Source: Defluviimonas salinarum
Lineage (GTDB): Bacteria; Pseudomonadota; Alphaproteobacteria; Rhodobacterales; Rhodobacteraceae
Direction: 5' to 3'
Assembly: GCF_026013545.1 (NCBI RefSeq)
Contig: NZ_JAPDOG010000005.1
Coordinates: 1-64,000, forward strand
Length of the DNA: 64,000 bases
The notes below the pieces were generated by a model. The model ran no database searches, was not told the origin of the DNA, and saw nothing but the letters and a program-made list of their open reading frames with translations. This document shows, piece after piece, positions 17,409 through 27,690 of this stretch. Position 1 is the stretch's first letter, and the number at the start of each line of letters is the position of its first letter. A program made the translations under genes and the position numbers.

Positions 17409-18518
17409 ATGAGCCTCAACACGTTCGGACATCTCTTCCGCGTCACCACCTGGGGCGAGAGCCACGGGCCGGCGCTTGGCGCGACGGTCGACGGCTGCCC
17501 GCCGGGCGTGGCGGTCGACGAGGCGATGCTTCAGCACTGGCTCGACCGCAGGAAGCCCGGGCAGTCGAAGTACACGACCCAGCGGCGCGAGCCGGATGCG
17601 GTGCGCATTCTCTCCGGCGTCTTCGAGGGGCGGACCACCGGGACGCCGGTGCAGCTGATGATCGAGAACACCGACCAGCGCTCGAAGGATTACGGCGAGA
17701 TCGCGCAGCGGTTCCGCCCCGGTCATGCCGACATAACCTACTGGCAGAAATACGGGATCCGCGACCCGCGCGGCGGCGGGCGCTCCTCGGCGCGCGAGAC
17801 GGCGGCGCGGGTGGCCGCCGGCGGCATCGCGCGCGAGGTGCTGAAGCTGCTCGCGCCCGAGGTCCGGATCACGGGCTACATGGTGCAGATGGGTCGGCTC
17901 AGGGCCGACCGCGACCGCTTCGACATGGCGGAGGTGGAGAACAACCCGTTCTGGTGCCCCGATGCCGCTGCGGCGTCGATCTGGGCCGGGCATCTCGACG
18001 AACTCAGGAAGTCCGGCAATTCGGTGGGCGCGGTGGTCGAGGTCGTGGCCTCGGGCGTACCGGCGGGGCTCGGCGCGCCGGTCTACGGCAAGCTCGACAC
18101 CGAGCTGGCCGCCGCGATGATGTCGATCAACGCGGTGAAGGGCGTCGAGATCGGCGCCGGCATGGCGGCGGCGGAACTGACCGGCGTCGAGAATGCCGAC
18201 GAGATCTTCATGGGCAATGACGGGCGCCCGGCCTATTCCTCGAACCATGCCGGCGGCATCCTTGGCGGCATCTCGACCGGGCAGGACGTCGTGGTGCGCT
18301 TCGCGGTGAAGCCGACCTCCTCGATCCTGACGCCGCGCAAGACGATCTCGATCTCCGGCGAGGAAAGCGAGATCGTCACCAAGGGCCGTCACGATCCCTG
18401 TGTCGGCATCCGCGCTGTGCCGGTGGGAGAGGCGATGATGGCCTGCGTGATCCTCGACCACCTGCTTCTGGACCGGGCGCAGACCGGCGGCGCGCGGGGC
18501 CCGATCGGGGCGTCGTGA
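17409..18518 (+). CDS. aroC: Chorismate synthase
   Basis: A 369-residue enzyme (E. coli AroC is 361) with the signatures [18 protein letters not shown] near the N-terminus, [20 protein letters not shown] and [14 protein letters not shown]. It converts EPSP to chorismate with reduced FMN, the last step of the shikimate pathway. The ATG at 17409 follows AAAGGAGCCCGCCC. The open frame reaching 17358 lies over the repeat and is not credible. Confidence 0.97.
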   Translation: MSLNTFGHLFRVTTWGESHGPALGATVDGCPPGVAVDEAMLQHWLDRRKPGQSKYTTQRREPDAVRILSGVFEGRTTGTPVQLMIENTDQRSKDYGEIAQRFRPGHADITYWQKYGIRDPRGGGRSSARETAARVAAGGIAREVLKLLAPEVRITGYMVQMGRLRADRDRFDMAEVENNPFWCPDAAAASIWAGHLDELRKSGNSVGAVVEVVASGVPAGLGAPVYGKLDTELAAAMMSINAVKGVEIGAGMAAAELTGVENADEIFMGNDGRPAYSSNHAGGILGGISTGQDVVVRFAVKPTSSILTPRKTISISGEESEIVTKGRHDPCVGIRAVPVGEAMMACVILDHLLLDRAQTGGARGPIGAS

Positions 18519-18542
18519 GGCGGTAGCGGGCGGGCGAGGGAA

Positions 18543-18568
18543 GGGGCCGGCCGCGTGCGCCCGGCCCC
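18543..18568. terminator. GC-rich hairpin between convergent aroC and ferredoxin genes
   Basis: A perfect 8-bp stem GGGGCCGG / CCGGCCCC with a 10-base loop lies between the two convergent stop codons. No T-tract follows, so an intrinsic terminator function is only plausible. Confidence 0.4.
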
Positions 18569-18576
18569 GGCTGCGG

Positions 18577-19949
<1,373 letters not shown>

Positions 19950-19960
19950 GGGGATGATCC

Positions 19961-20929
19961 TCACTCGGCCGCAACGCGCCGGTCGGCGCTCTGCGGGATG
20001 ACCTCGTAGCCCGGCTCCTCCGGCTCGTCGTCGAGCATCTCGGGCGGGAAGCCCGGCGCGCGGATGTCGAGGCCGGTCGCCTCCTCGAGCCGTTTGATGA
20101 TGTTCGGCGAGTATTCGCGGTCGCCGTAGCGGGCGATGCCGTCATTGAAGATGTCGATGAGGACGGGGCTCACCTCCAGCGGCACCTTGGCGCGGTCGGC
20201 GACCTCCTGGAAGAGGCCGATATCCTTCTTCACGAGGTCCATCGTGAAGGAGATGTCGCGCGATCCGTTCAGGATCACCTGGCTTTCGGTCTCGTGCACG
20301 AAGGAGGTACCGGAGGAGATCTTCATCGCCTCGTAAGCGGTATTGAGATCCATGCCGGCGGCCTTGGCCACCACCAGCGCCTCGCAGCAGGTGACGAGGT
20401 TCGCGGTTGCGAGGTAATTGGTCACGACCTTCAGGATCGAAGCGGAGCCGAGCGGCCCGGTATGCAGGATGCGCCGGCCCATCGTGGTCAGGAACGGCAG
20501 GATCCGCTCGAAAGTGACGCGGTCGCAGCCCGCGAAAATCGAGATGTTGCCGGTCGCCGCTCGGTGGCAGCCGCCCGAGACCGGGCAGTCGACCGCCGCG
20601 CCGCCCTGTCCGATCACCTTGGCGCCGAGGCGTTGCACCTCGGCATAGTCGGTGGTCGACATCTCCATCCAGATCTTGCCGGGGCCCACCTCGGGCAGCA
20701 TCTCGGCCATCACCGCATCCGAGGCGGCGGGCGAGGGCAGGCAGGTGATCACCGCGTCGCAGTCGCGCATCAGCTGCGCCGGGCTCTCGGCGGCCTTGGC
20801 GCCGCGCTTGACGAAATCGGCCACGAGGGCCGCGTTGAGGTCATGCACCGTGAGGTCTACGCCGTTCCGCAGAAGGCTCCCCGACAGCTTGCCGCCCACG
20901 TTGCCAAGACCGATGAATCCGACTTTCAT
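19961..20929 (-). CDS. NAD(P)-dependent beta-hydroxyacid dehydrogenase (HIBADH family)
   Basis: A 322-residue enzyme with the dinucleotide fold GFIGLGNVGGKLSGSL at the N-terminus, the substrate loop DCPVSGGCHRAATGN (DxPVSGG) and the catalytic Lys in LKVVTNYLATANL. The family includes 3-hydroxyisobutyrate, tartronate semialdehyde and related dehydrogenases; the exact substrate is open. It is transcribed divergently from a LysR-type gene, which probably controls it. The sterol-desaturase-like gene follows almost without a gap. Confidence 0.88.
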   Translation of the reverse strand: MKVGFIGLGNVGGKLSGSLLRNGVDLTVHDLNAALVADFVKRGAKAAESPAQLMRDCDAVITCLPSPAASDAVMAEMLPEVGPGKIWMEMSTTDYAEVQRLGAKVIGQGGAAVDCPVSGGCHRAATGNISIFAGCDRVTFERILPFLTTMGRRILHTGPLGSASILKVVTNYLATANLVTCCEALVVAKAAGMDLNTAYEAMKISSGTSFVHETESQVILNGSRDISFTMDLVKKDIGLFQEVADRAKVPLEVSPVLIDIFNDGIARYGDREYSPNIIKRLEEATGLDIRAPGFPPEMLDDEPEEPGYEVIPQSADRRVAAE

Positions 20930-21059
20930 TCGCGCTCCCCTTGTCCGCGTCCCGGCCGATCTGGCGGCGGGCTCATCGCAGCAAGGTTAGGTACTGGCGT
21001 GTAGAAAGAATAACGAATATATTTGGCTATTAGGGGTAAGATTTTTTTGGTCTTCTGAG
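20930..21059. promoter_or_regulatory. AT-rich divergent promoter between dehydrogenase and LysR gene
   Basis: The half nearest the LysR gene is much more AT-rich than its surroundings, with AGAATAACGAATATATTTGGCTATTAGG and a T-tract. The divergent layout with a LysR gene is the classic arrangement for autoregulation and control of the target gene. An ATA-N15-TAT type pairing can be drawn but is not strong. Confidence 0.5.
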
Positions 21060-21956
21060 ATGCACCGCCTGCCGAACCTGACTTGGCTGCGCACCTTCGA
21101 GGCGGCGGCGCGGTTCTTGAACTTCACCGAGGCGGGGCGCGAACTCGGCCTCACCCAGACCGCCGTCAGCCAGCATATGAAGGCGCTCGAATCCGCGCTC
21201 GGCTGCCGTCTCTTCACGCGCAAGGCGCGCGGTCTCGACCTGACCGATCTCGGCAAGGCCTACCTGCCGACGGTGCGCCAGGCGCTCTCAGACATCGGCC
21301 GCACCACGACGAGCCTCTTCGGCCCGACGGCGAAGCAGACCATCGTCGTCAAGCTGCCGATATCGACCGCGGCGCTCTGGCTCGCCCCGCTCCTGCCCGA
21401 TTTCGCCCGCGCCCATCCGAAGATCAACATCCGCATGGTCTCCAACATCTGGGCGGATTCGACCCTTGGCGAGGATGTCGATGTCGAGATCCGGCTCGGC
21501 CACGGCGACTGGCCGGATGCCCAGGCGCTGAAGGTCTCGACCGAGGCCATCGTCCCGGTCACCGCGTCGCGGAGCGCCTCGCAGATCCGCGGTCCCGAGG
21601 ATCTCGATGCCGGTCCCCTGATCCACATCCTCGGCCATGACGACAACTGGCGGCGCTACTTCGCCGCCGCGGGAATCGAGAGCGACGGCACCGGCCACCG
21701 CTTCGCCGTGGACACCTCGATTGCCGCGCTCGAACTGGTGGAGGCCGGAGGCGGCCATGCCTGCGTCGTCGCCCGCTTCGCCGAATGCGCGGTGCGCGCC
21801 GGCCGGGCCGTCGCCATCGTCGGCGAGCCGGTCGAGTTTCCGCAGGCACATTACCTCATGCGCCCCGCCACGGCGCGGCGGCCCCGCCCCGAGGCGGCGC
21901 TCTTCGAGGACTGGCTGCTTGCCCGCTTCGCCGAGGACGCGGGCGCCTCCGGCTAG
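21060..21956 (+). CDS. LysR-family transcriptional regulator (GcvA-like)
   Basis: A 298-residue regulator. The N-terminal winged helix reads LPNLTWLRTFEAAARFLNFTEAGRELGLTQTAVSQHMKALE, the GcvA/AmpR style. A periplasmic-binding-protein-like effector domain follows, from about residue 90. It is divergent from the HIBADH-family gene and presumably regulates it. Its last codons overlap the convergent DMT transporter gene by 4 bp. Confidence 0.92.
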   Translation: MHRLPNLTWLRTFEAAARFLNFTEAGRELGLTQTAVSQHMKALESALGCRLFTRKARGLDLTDLGKAYLPTVRQALSDIGRTTTSLFGPTAKQTIVVKLPISTAALWLAPLLPDFARAHPKINIRMVSNIWADSTLGEDVDVEIRLGHGDWPDAQALKVSTEAIVPVTASRSASQIRGPEDLDAGPLIHILGHDDNWRRYFAAAGIESDGTGHRFAVDTSIAALELVEAGGGHACVVARFAECAVRAGRAVAIVGEPVEFPQAHYLMRPATARRPRPEAALFEDWLLARFAEDAGASG

Positions 21957-22843
21957 CGCGCCACCGCCACGACTGGCGCCGGAGCGCGTTTCGAGAGCTG
22001 CACCGCGAGGATGCCGGCCGCGACGATGACGACGCCGACGATGTCGGCGAGCCCGAGCGTTTCCCCGAGCAGGACCGCGGCCACAGCAACGCCGAAGAAC
22101 GGGTTTAGGAAATGGTAGGTCGCGGCCCGCACGGCGCCGATGCGGTCGACGAGCCGGAACCAGACCCAGGTCGCGATCAGGCCGGGCACCAGCGTCGTAT
22201 AGGCGAAGGCGAGCCCGAGCCGCGGCGTCCAGTTCACCTGCCAGCTCTCGGTCAGTGCCGCCGCCACCGCGAGGACGCCCGCGCCGACGAACATCTGCAG
22301 CCCGACGATCATCAGCACGTTGCCCTTCGACGACGTCCCCCGGACCGTCAGCGTCGCCACCGCGAGCGCCAAGGCCCCCGCGCCGCAGAGCGCGATACCC
22401 GGCAGGCTCACCCCGCCGGTGAGGCGCGAGCCCATGATGATCGCGACCCCGGCGACCCCGGCGACAAGCCCGGCGATTCCCAGGGGCCGCACCTTCTCGC
22501 CGAAGAAGAGCCAACCCAGCAGCGCCACCAGCAGCGGCATCGTCGAGGCGATGATCGCGGCAAGCGAGGCCTCGACCCACTGCATCGCGACGAAGTTGAG
22601 CCCGAGATAGAGCGCGTTCTGGCAGAGGCCGAAGACCGCGACCGAGCGCCACTGGCCGCGCGAGAGCCGCCAGCTCTGCCCCATCGCGCCGGCGATGCCG
22701 ACGCCGATCAACCCCGAGATCAGGAACCGCAGCGACAGCGCGGTCAAGGGCGGCGCGTCGGCGACGATCATCCGAGCCGAGGTGAAGGCCGAGGACCACA
22801 TCAGCGCGAAGGCGAGGCCCATGAAGATCGCGCGTATGTCCAT
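21953..22843 (-). CDS. EamA/DMT-family transporter
   Basis: A 296-residue protein with ten hydrophobic helices in two EamA repeats. The first begins MDIRAIFMGLAFALMWSSAFTSARM; the second begins near GIALCGAGALALAVATLTVRG. The family exports amino acids, nucleosides or other metabolites; the substrate is unknown. The start at 22843 follows GGAGGGACGGA; longer frames to 22934 or 23260 lack this site and read out of the domain. Confidence 0.9.
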   Translation of the reverse strand: MDIRAIFMGLAFALMWSSAFTSARMIVADAPPLTALSLRFLISGLIGVGIAGAMGQSWRLSRGQWRSVAVFGLCQNALYLGLNFVAMQWVEASLAAIIASTMPLLVALLGWLFFGEKVRPLGIAGLVAGVAGVAIIMGSRLTGGVSLPGIALCGAGALALAVATLTVRGTSSKGNVLMIVGLQMFVGAGVLAVAAALTESWQVNWTPRLGLAFAYTTLVPGLIATWVWFRLVDRIGAVRAATYHFLNPFFGVAVAAVLLGETLGLADIVGVVIVAAGILAVQLSKRAPAPVVAVAR

Positions 22844-22990
22844 TCCGTCCCTCCGGCCACCCTGCCGCCGCCCTACACGATCCCGGCCGGGAAACCAATA
22901 TTTCGTGAGCGGCGTGACAGGCGCGGCCCCACATGGTTTCCTGCGGGGCAGAGACTCGAGGACAGGCGCCGAGAAGGAACCGGACGAGCG

Positions 22991-23212
22991 ATGAAGAAGC
23001 CCAGCCCCGGCGGGAGCCAGACTCCCGATGTGAAACGCAGATGCCACCGCTGCCACGGCACGGGGCGGGTGCCCTGCACGATCTGCGGCGGCAAGGGCGA
23101 AGTGGCGCGCGGGGCGGACCACCGCGGCAACCCGCAGTTCGACCGCTGCACCGGCTGCTTCGGCATCAAGGTCTCGCGCTGCCCGGCCTGTCGCGGCGAC
23201 GGGTTCAGCTGA
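22991..23212 (+). CDS. Small stand-alone DnaJ-type zinc-ribbon protein
   Basis: A 73-residue protein made almost wholly of four Cys pairs: CHRCHGTG (C18, C21), CTICGGKG (C29, C32), CTGCFGIK (C53, C56) and CPACRGDG (C64, C67). Three are full CXXCXGXG repeats. Together they form the two-zinc cysteine-rich domain of DnaJ without J-domain or substrate domain. It could bind unfolded protein or act as a zinc-dependent disulfide or assembly factor. An AAGGAACCGGACGAGCG leader precedes the ATG. Function is not known to me. Confidence 0.75.
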   Translation: MKKPSPGGSQTPDVKRRCHRCHGTGRVPCTICGGKGEVARGADHRGNPQFDRCTGCFGIKVSRCPACRGDGFS

Positions 23213-23370
23213 TCTCGATGCGGTCCAATCGCCGCACGGATCAAGCAGATAATGCCGCAATCTGTTCTTCTGCGCACACAGGCTGAGTGCCTGCGCGACT
23301 CCTATCTTCGGGTCGATGCGCTACCCTGTCGGGACAGCAGCAGGCTGCCTTGCCCTTGAAGGAGGAAAAG

Positions 23371-24330
23371 ATGAAGCACGTCATAGCCGCCGCCGCGTTC
23401 CTTGCCGCGGCGATGGGCGCCGCCAGCGCTCAGGATCCGGTCTGGGACGGCAACACCGTGGTCCTCGAAGCCCAGGAACTCGCCCACGGCGTCTTCGCCG
23501 TCGTGCCCGAAGGCGCGGCCGGGATGGCCGCCGAGGGCGCGCCGATCGCCACGACCGGCGGTTTCGTCATCGGCGAGCATGCGGTGCTGGTCGTGGAATC
23601 CATGCTCAACGAGCGGCTGAATCGCCAGCTCTTCGACCTGATCGCGGCGCGGACCGACAGGCCGGTGCGCTACCTCGTCAACACGAGCTTTCACGGCGAC
23701 CATTCCTACGGCAACGCCTTCGTGCCCGAGGAGGTCTCAATCATCCAGCACGAGGCAACGGCGGCCTATATCGGGGAACATTTCGAGGCTGACCGCGCCT
23801 TCATGATCCAGAATTTCGGCGCCGGGCGCGGCATTGAGGAGGTCGCACCCGTCACCGCCGACCTTCTCGTCGGCGCGGGCGGACATCTCGCGGTCGATCT
23901 CGGCGGGATCGCCGTCGAAATCCGCGACTTCGGCTTTGCGCAGACCGGCGGCGACCTGTTCGTCTCGGTGCCGGCGGCCAAGGTGCTCTGGACCGGCAAC
24001 GCGGTCGTCGCCGAGAAGCCGGCGCTGCCCTGGCTGCTCGACGGCCATCTCGTCGAGACGCTGGAGACGCTGCGGAGCGTCCATGCCGCTTTCGACGCCG
24101 ATACCCGCGTCGTGCCGGGGCATGGTCCGGTGACCGGGATGGAGGCGATCCATTGGCACGTCGACTATCTCGGCGCGGTGCGCGACGGGGTACAGGCCGC
24201 GGTCGACGAGGGGCTCAGCCTGGAGGAGACCGTGGCGCGGGTGACGCTGCCCGACTACGGCGGCTATGCGCTTTTTGGCTGGGTCCATCCGGGGCTGAAT
24301 GTGCCGGCGGCCTACAACGACCTGAAATGA
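23371..24330 (+). CDS. Exported metallo-beta-lactamase-fold hydrolase
   Basis: A 319-residue protein with a signal peptide (MKHVIAAAAFLAAAMGAASA-QD) and an MBL fold. The metal-binding loop reads VNTSFHGDHSYGN, so the first His of HxHxDH is replaced by Ser, while HGDH is kept. A later PGHGPVTG supplies another His. It is probably a periplasmic hydrolase related to the SoxH or quinoprotein-linked group; no reaction can be assigned. GAAGGAGGAAAAG precedes the ATG at 23371. Confidence 0.82.
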   Translation: MKHVIAAAAFLAAAMGAASAQDPVWDGNTVVLEAQELAHGVFAVVPEGAAGMAAEGAPIATTGGFVIGEHAVLVVESMLNERLNRQLFDLIAARTDRPVRYLVNTSFHGDHSYGNAFVPEEVSIIQHEATAAYIGEHFEADRAFMIQNFGAGRGIEEVAPVTADLLVGAGGHLAVDLGGIAVEIRDFGFAQTGGDLFVSVPAAKVLWTGNAVVAEKPALPWLLDGHLVETLETLRSVHAAFDADTRVVPGHGPVTGMEAIHWHVDYLGAVRDGVQAAVDEGLSLEETVARVTLPDYGGYALFGWVHPGLNVPAAYNDLK

Positions 24331-24430
24331 TACGGTACCGGACGTGAGAAAAGGTGGGTATCAGCCGAGCTTGCCTGACACGCCGCCCCGTCCGGTTTGC
24401 CGACGGATCACGGACAATCGCGCCCGCCGC

Positions 24431-24458
24431 CCAAAACAAAGGCCGCCCGAAGGCGGCC
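24431..24458 (-). terminator. Intrinsic terminator of the HU gene
   Basis: On the minus strand a perfect 7-bp stem GGCCGCC / GGCGGCC with TTCG loop is followed by TTTGTTTT. It begins 31 bp after the HU stop. Confidence 0.85.
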
Positions 24459-24488
24459 CAAGCGATGGTGGCGGCGTCCGCGCGGGAC

Positions 24489-24776
24489 TCAGCCGTTGAC
24501 GGTGTCCTTCAGCGCCTTGGCGATCGAGACCTTCACGACCTTGTCGGCCGGCTTCATCATCGTTTCGCCGGTGGCGGGGTTGCGCACCTGGCGCTCGGGG
24601 CGGGCGCGGCACTGGACCTTGCCGATGCCGGGAATGGTGACGGCGCCGCCGGCGGCTACCTCACGCGTCACGACCGAGGCGATCGCGTCCAGCGCGCCCG
24701 AGGCGGTTTTCTTATCGGCGCCCATCTCTTCGGCCAGAGCGGCGACGAGCTGGGTCTTGGTCATCGGTTTCGACAT
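24489..24776 (-). CDS. HU-family DNA-binding protein
   Basis: A 95-residue histone-like protein. The HU helix pair TKTQLVAALAEEMGADKKTASGALDAI is followed by the beta-arm with GKVQCRARPERQVRNPATGE. It bends and compacts DNA. The start MSKPMTKTQ at 24776 gives normal length. The gene has its own terminator and an AT-richer upstream region with an inverted repeat. Confidence 0.93.
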   Translation of the reverse strand: MSKPMTKTQLVAALAEEMGADKKTASGALDAIASVVTREVAAGGAVTIPGIGKVQCRARPERQVRNPATGETMMKPADKVVKVSIAKALKDTVNG

Positions 24777-24833
24777 GTATGTCTCCTCACTGTGACCCCT
24801 CGGATGGGGGTTATTCTGCGCCATTAAGCGTCA

Positions 24834-24848
24834 TGTAGTGTTGCTACA
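24834..24848. promoter_or_regulatory. Small inverted repeat upstream of the HU gene
   Basis: TGTAG-TGTTG-CTACA, perfect 5-bp arms, lies 58 bp before the HU start in an AT-richer stretch. It could be an operator; no regulator can be named. Confidence 0.35.
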
Positions 24849-24917
24849 CAATCTTTTGTGGCCCAAAGCAAGCGATTTTCGCGGTTTTTCGGGGATTCTG
24901 GCCGTTTTGCCACGCCC

Positions 24918-26399
24918 TCAGAGGAACGCCGTCTCCTCGAAGCTGCGCAACTTCCGGCTGTGGATGCGTTCGAGCGGCATGTCGCGCAGCCGCTCCATCG
25001 CCCGAACCCCGATCAGGAGGTGCCGGCTGACCTGGGTGCGGTAGAAATCCGTCGCCATGCCCGGCAGCTTCAGCTCGCCGTGCAAGGGCTTGTCGGAGAC
25101 GCAAAGGAGCGTGCCGTAGGGAACCCGGAACCGGAACCCGTTCGCCGCGATCGTGGCGCTTTCCATGTCGAGCGCGATGGCGCGGGACAGCGACAGCCGG
25201 TGCACCGGCCCGGTCTGGTCGCGAAGCTCCCAGTTGCGGTTGTCGACCGTGGCCACGGTACCCGTCCGCATGATGCTTTTCAGCTCGAATCCCTCGACCT
25301 CGGCGACCTCCGCCACCGCCTCCTGCAGCGCGATCTGGATCTCCGCGAGCGCCGGGATCGGCACCCAGACCGGCAGGTCGTCGTCGAGCACCCGGTCCTC
25401 TCGCAGATACGCATGGGCGAGGACGAAGTCGCCCAGCGACTGGCTGTTTCTCAAACCGGCACAGTGGCCGACCATCAGCCAGGCATGGGGGCGCAGCACC
25501 GCGATATGGTCCGTCGCGGTCTTGGCGTTCGACGGGCCGACGCCGATGTTGACCAGCGTGATCCCCTGCCCGCCGCGCCGCTTGAGGTGGTAGGACGGCA
25601 TCTGCGGCATCTTCGGCAGCACCGGGATGCCGCCATCGGCATCGGTGATCTCGTGGTTTCCGGGCGACACGAAGCTCGTGTAGCCCGAGCCCGGATCGGC
25701 CAGCGCCTGCCGGGCGAAGGCCTCGAACTCGTCGACATAGAACTGGTAGTTGGTGAAAAGGACGTGGTTCTGGAAATGCTCCGGCCCCGTCGCGGTGTAA
25801 TGCGAGAGCCGGGCGAGCGAATAGTCCACCCGCTGCGCGGTGAAGGGCGCGAGGTGGCCGGAACCGTCGGGATTGGGCTTCGCGGTGCCGTTGACGATGT
25901 CGTCGCTCGTCGTCGCGAGATCCGGCACGTCGAAGACGTCGCGCAGCGGGAAGTCGAGCACCCCCTCCTGCGGCACCGAGACCGCGGGGTTAGAGGCGAC
26001 CGCGAAATGCACCGGGATCGGCGTCGCCGAGGGGCCGACCACGACCGGCACGCCGTGGTTGCGGATCAGAAGCTCGAGCTGCTGGATCAGGTAGTTGCGG
26101 AAAAGGTCGGGCCGGGTGATCGTCGCGGTATAGGTGCCGGGGCTCGCGACATGGCCGAAGCTCAGGCGGCTGTCGGCCTTGGCATGGCTCGTCGTGGTGA
26201 TCCGCACCTCCGGGTAGAAGGCGCGCATCCTTGCCTCGGGCCGGGCGCCCGACAGCGTCTCGTTGAAGCGGTCGAAGAGGAACCGCGTTGCCTGGGCATA
26301 GAGCGCCTCGAGCCGCGCCACCGCCGAGGCGGCATCGGTGAAGGCCTCGGGCGCGGCCGCCTTCGGCATCAGGGTCGGCGCATGGTCGGGCACGTTCAT
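24918..26399 (-). CDS. amn: AMP nucleosidase
   Basis: A 493-residue enzyme (E. coli Amn is 484). The N-terminal AMP-nucleosidase domain has ARMRAFYPEVRITTTSHAKADSR. The C-terminal nucleoside-phosphorylase fold includes VNIGVGPSNAKTATDHIAVLRP and the DMES motif (ALDMESATIAANG). It hydrolyses AMP to adenine and ribose 5-phosphate in purine salvage. The start MNVPDHAP is at 26399; the longer frame to 26504 is proline-rich and lacks support. Confidence 0.93.
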   Translation of the reverse strand: MNVPDHAPTLMPKAAAPEAFTDAASAVARLEALYAQATRFLFDRFNETLSGARPEARMRAFYPEVRITTTSHAKADSRLSFGHVASPGTYTATITRPDLFRNYLIQQLELLIRNHGVPVVVGPSATPIPVHFAVASNPAVSVPQEGVLDFPLRDVFDVPDLATTSDDIVNGTAKPNPDGSGHLAPFTAQRVDYSLARLSHYTATGPEHFQNHVLFTNYQFYVDEFEAFARQALADPGSGYTSFVSPGNHEITDADGGIPVLPKMPQMPSYHLKRRGGQGITLVNIGVGPSNAKTATDHIAVLRPHAWLMVGHCAGLRNSQSLGDFVLAHAYLREDRVLDDDLPVWVPIPALAEIQIALQEAVAEVAEVEGFELKSIMRTGTVATVDNRNWELRDQTGPVHRLSLSRAIALDMESATIAANGFRFRVPYGTLLCVSDKPLHGELKLPGMATDFYRTQVSRHLLIGVRAMERLRDMPLERIHSRKLRSFEETAFL

Positions 26400-26549
26400 C
26401 GGGCTGGCTCCCCCGCCCCCCGCCCGGCCCGGCTTAGGCCGCCGGGGCTTCGCCTCGTGGCTGGTTGCGGGTCTCGGTTCGGGGAAATCGCTGCGTTTCG
26501 TCATGCCGAACCGTGACAGATCGCCCGGGGCCTCGCAAGGCCCGGCACG

Positions 26550-27389
26550 TCAGCTCTTTGGCGCCCGCGCCGGGCGTTCGCGCGGCACCGGCAGGTACTC
26601 GACCCCGCCTGACTGCCGCACCGGCTGGGGATAGAGCGTCATCAGCGTCAGCACCTCCTCCGGCATCGCGGTCGTGACCGGCAGGCCGAGGGCCGCCGCC
26701 TCGGCCGCCGCGATCGGATAGTCATGGGTCCAGGTCCCCGAGGCGAGCGTCCCGGCGAGTGCCGCCGCCTTCTCCTTCGGCATCCGGACCGAGAGAAGCG
26801 CCGTCGCCGCTCCGATCACCTGGTCGAGCGCCTTCCTCGCCACATCGGCAAGGATCAGCGTCGCGTCGTCGACCTCCGCCACCGGCTTTCGCTCCACCGC
26901 GCTCAGGATCGAGGCGGCGGGATACTGTCCGATCTGCGGATCGATCGGCCCAAGCACCGAATGCTCGCACATCACGATCTCGTCGGCGGCAAGCGCGATC
27001 AGCGTGCCGCCCGACATCGCGTGATGCGGTACGAAGACCGTCACCTTGCCCTTGTGCGCCTCGACCGCGCGGGCGATCTGCAACGCGGCGAGGACGAGCC
27101 CGCCCGGCGTGTGCAGCACGATGTCCAATGGCATGTCGTCGTCGGTCATGCGGATCGCGCGGAGCACATCCTCGCTGTCCTGGATGTCGATGTAGCGCAC
27201 CAGCGGAAAGCCCAGGAGCCGCATCGTCTCCTGCCGGTGCACCATCAGGATCACCCGGCTGCCGCGCTGCTTCTCGATCTCTGAGATCATCGCCAGCCGC
27301 CGCATGTCGGTGATCTTGCGCGCGATCATCGGCTGCAGGGCCGAGAGGATCAGGAAGAGCCAGAGCGCGTCGGTAATCGAGAAGGACAT
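26550..27389 (-). CDS. ClpP-class serine protease of the SDH-like family, membrane-anchored
   Basis: A 279-residue protein with one N-terminal hydrophobic segment (ITDALWLFLILSALQPMI) and a ClpP/crotonase-type fold. The nucleophile Ser is in HHAMSGGTLIALAADEI, and the oxyanion region is HTPGGLVLAALQIA. The later segment HSVLGPIDPQIG is typical of the SDH_sah (PF01972) group. It probably cleaves membrane or periplasmic proteins; the physiological substrate is unknown. It lies 4 bp downstream of the SelW-like gene on the same strand. Confidence 0.85.
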   Translation of the reverse strand: MSFSITDALWLFLILSALQPMIARKITDMRRLAMISEIEKQRGSRVILMVHRQETMRLLGFPLVRYIDIQDSEDVLRAIRMTDDDMPLDIVLHTPGGLVLAALQIARAVEAHKGKVTVFVPHHAMSGGTLIALAADEIVMCEHSVLGPIDPQIGQYPAASILSAVERKPVAEVDDATLILADVARKALDQVIGAATALLSVRMPKEKAAALAGTLASGTWTHDYPIAAAEAAALGLPVTTAMPEEVLTLMTLYPQPVRQSGGVEYLPVPRERPARAPKS

Positions 27390-27393
27390 GAGG

Positions 27394-27690
27394 CTACCCC
27401 CCCGCCCGGTCGATATGGCCGAGATCGCGCCCCGGCGCGATCCGGTCGCGCACCCGCGCCTTCAGCACCTTCGCCTCGGGAAAGCCGCCGTCGCGCTTGC
27501 GCTCCCAGACCGTCTCGCCGTCGACGCGGATCTCGAACACGCCGCCGCTGCCGGGGATCAGCGTCACCCCGCCCAGTTCCTCGCCGAAGGTCGACAGCAG
27601 TTCCTGCGCCAGCCAGGCCGAGCGCAGAAGCCAGTTGCACTGGGTGCAGTAGCGGATGGTGATCCCCGGCCGGGGCGTGGCGTCGTCCAT
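27394..27690 (-). CDS. SelW/SelT/SelH-family (Rdx) thioredoxin-like protein
   Basis: A 98-residue protein with the CXXC redox motif in IRYCTQCNWLLRSAWLAQELL near the N-terminus and the GSGGVFEIRVDGETVWERK strand typical of the Rdx family. The family corresponds to eukaryotic selenoprotein W, here with Cys in place of selenocysteine. Two ATGs overlap the upstream methyltransferase stop (ATGATG); the second has better spacing to GGAAGG. Co-translated with its neighbours. Confidence 0.88.
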   Translation of the reverse strand: MDDATPRPGITIRYCTQCNWLLRSAWLAQELLSTFGEELGGVTLIPGSGGVFEIRVDGETVWERKRDGGFPEAKVLKARVRDRIAPGRDLGHIDRAGG

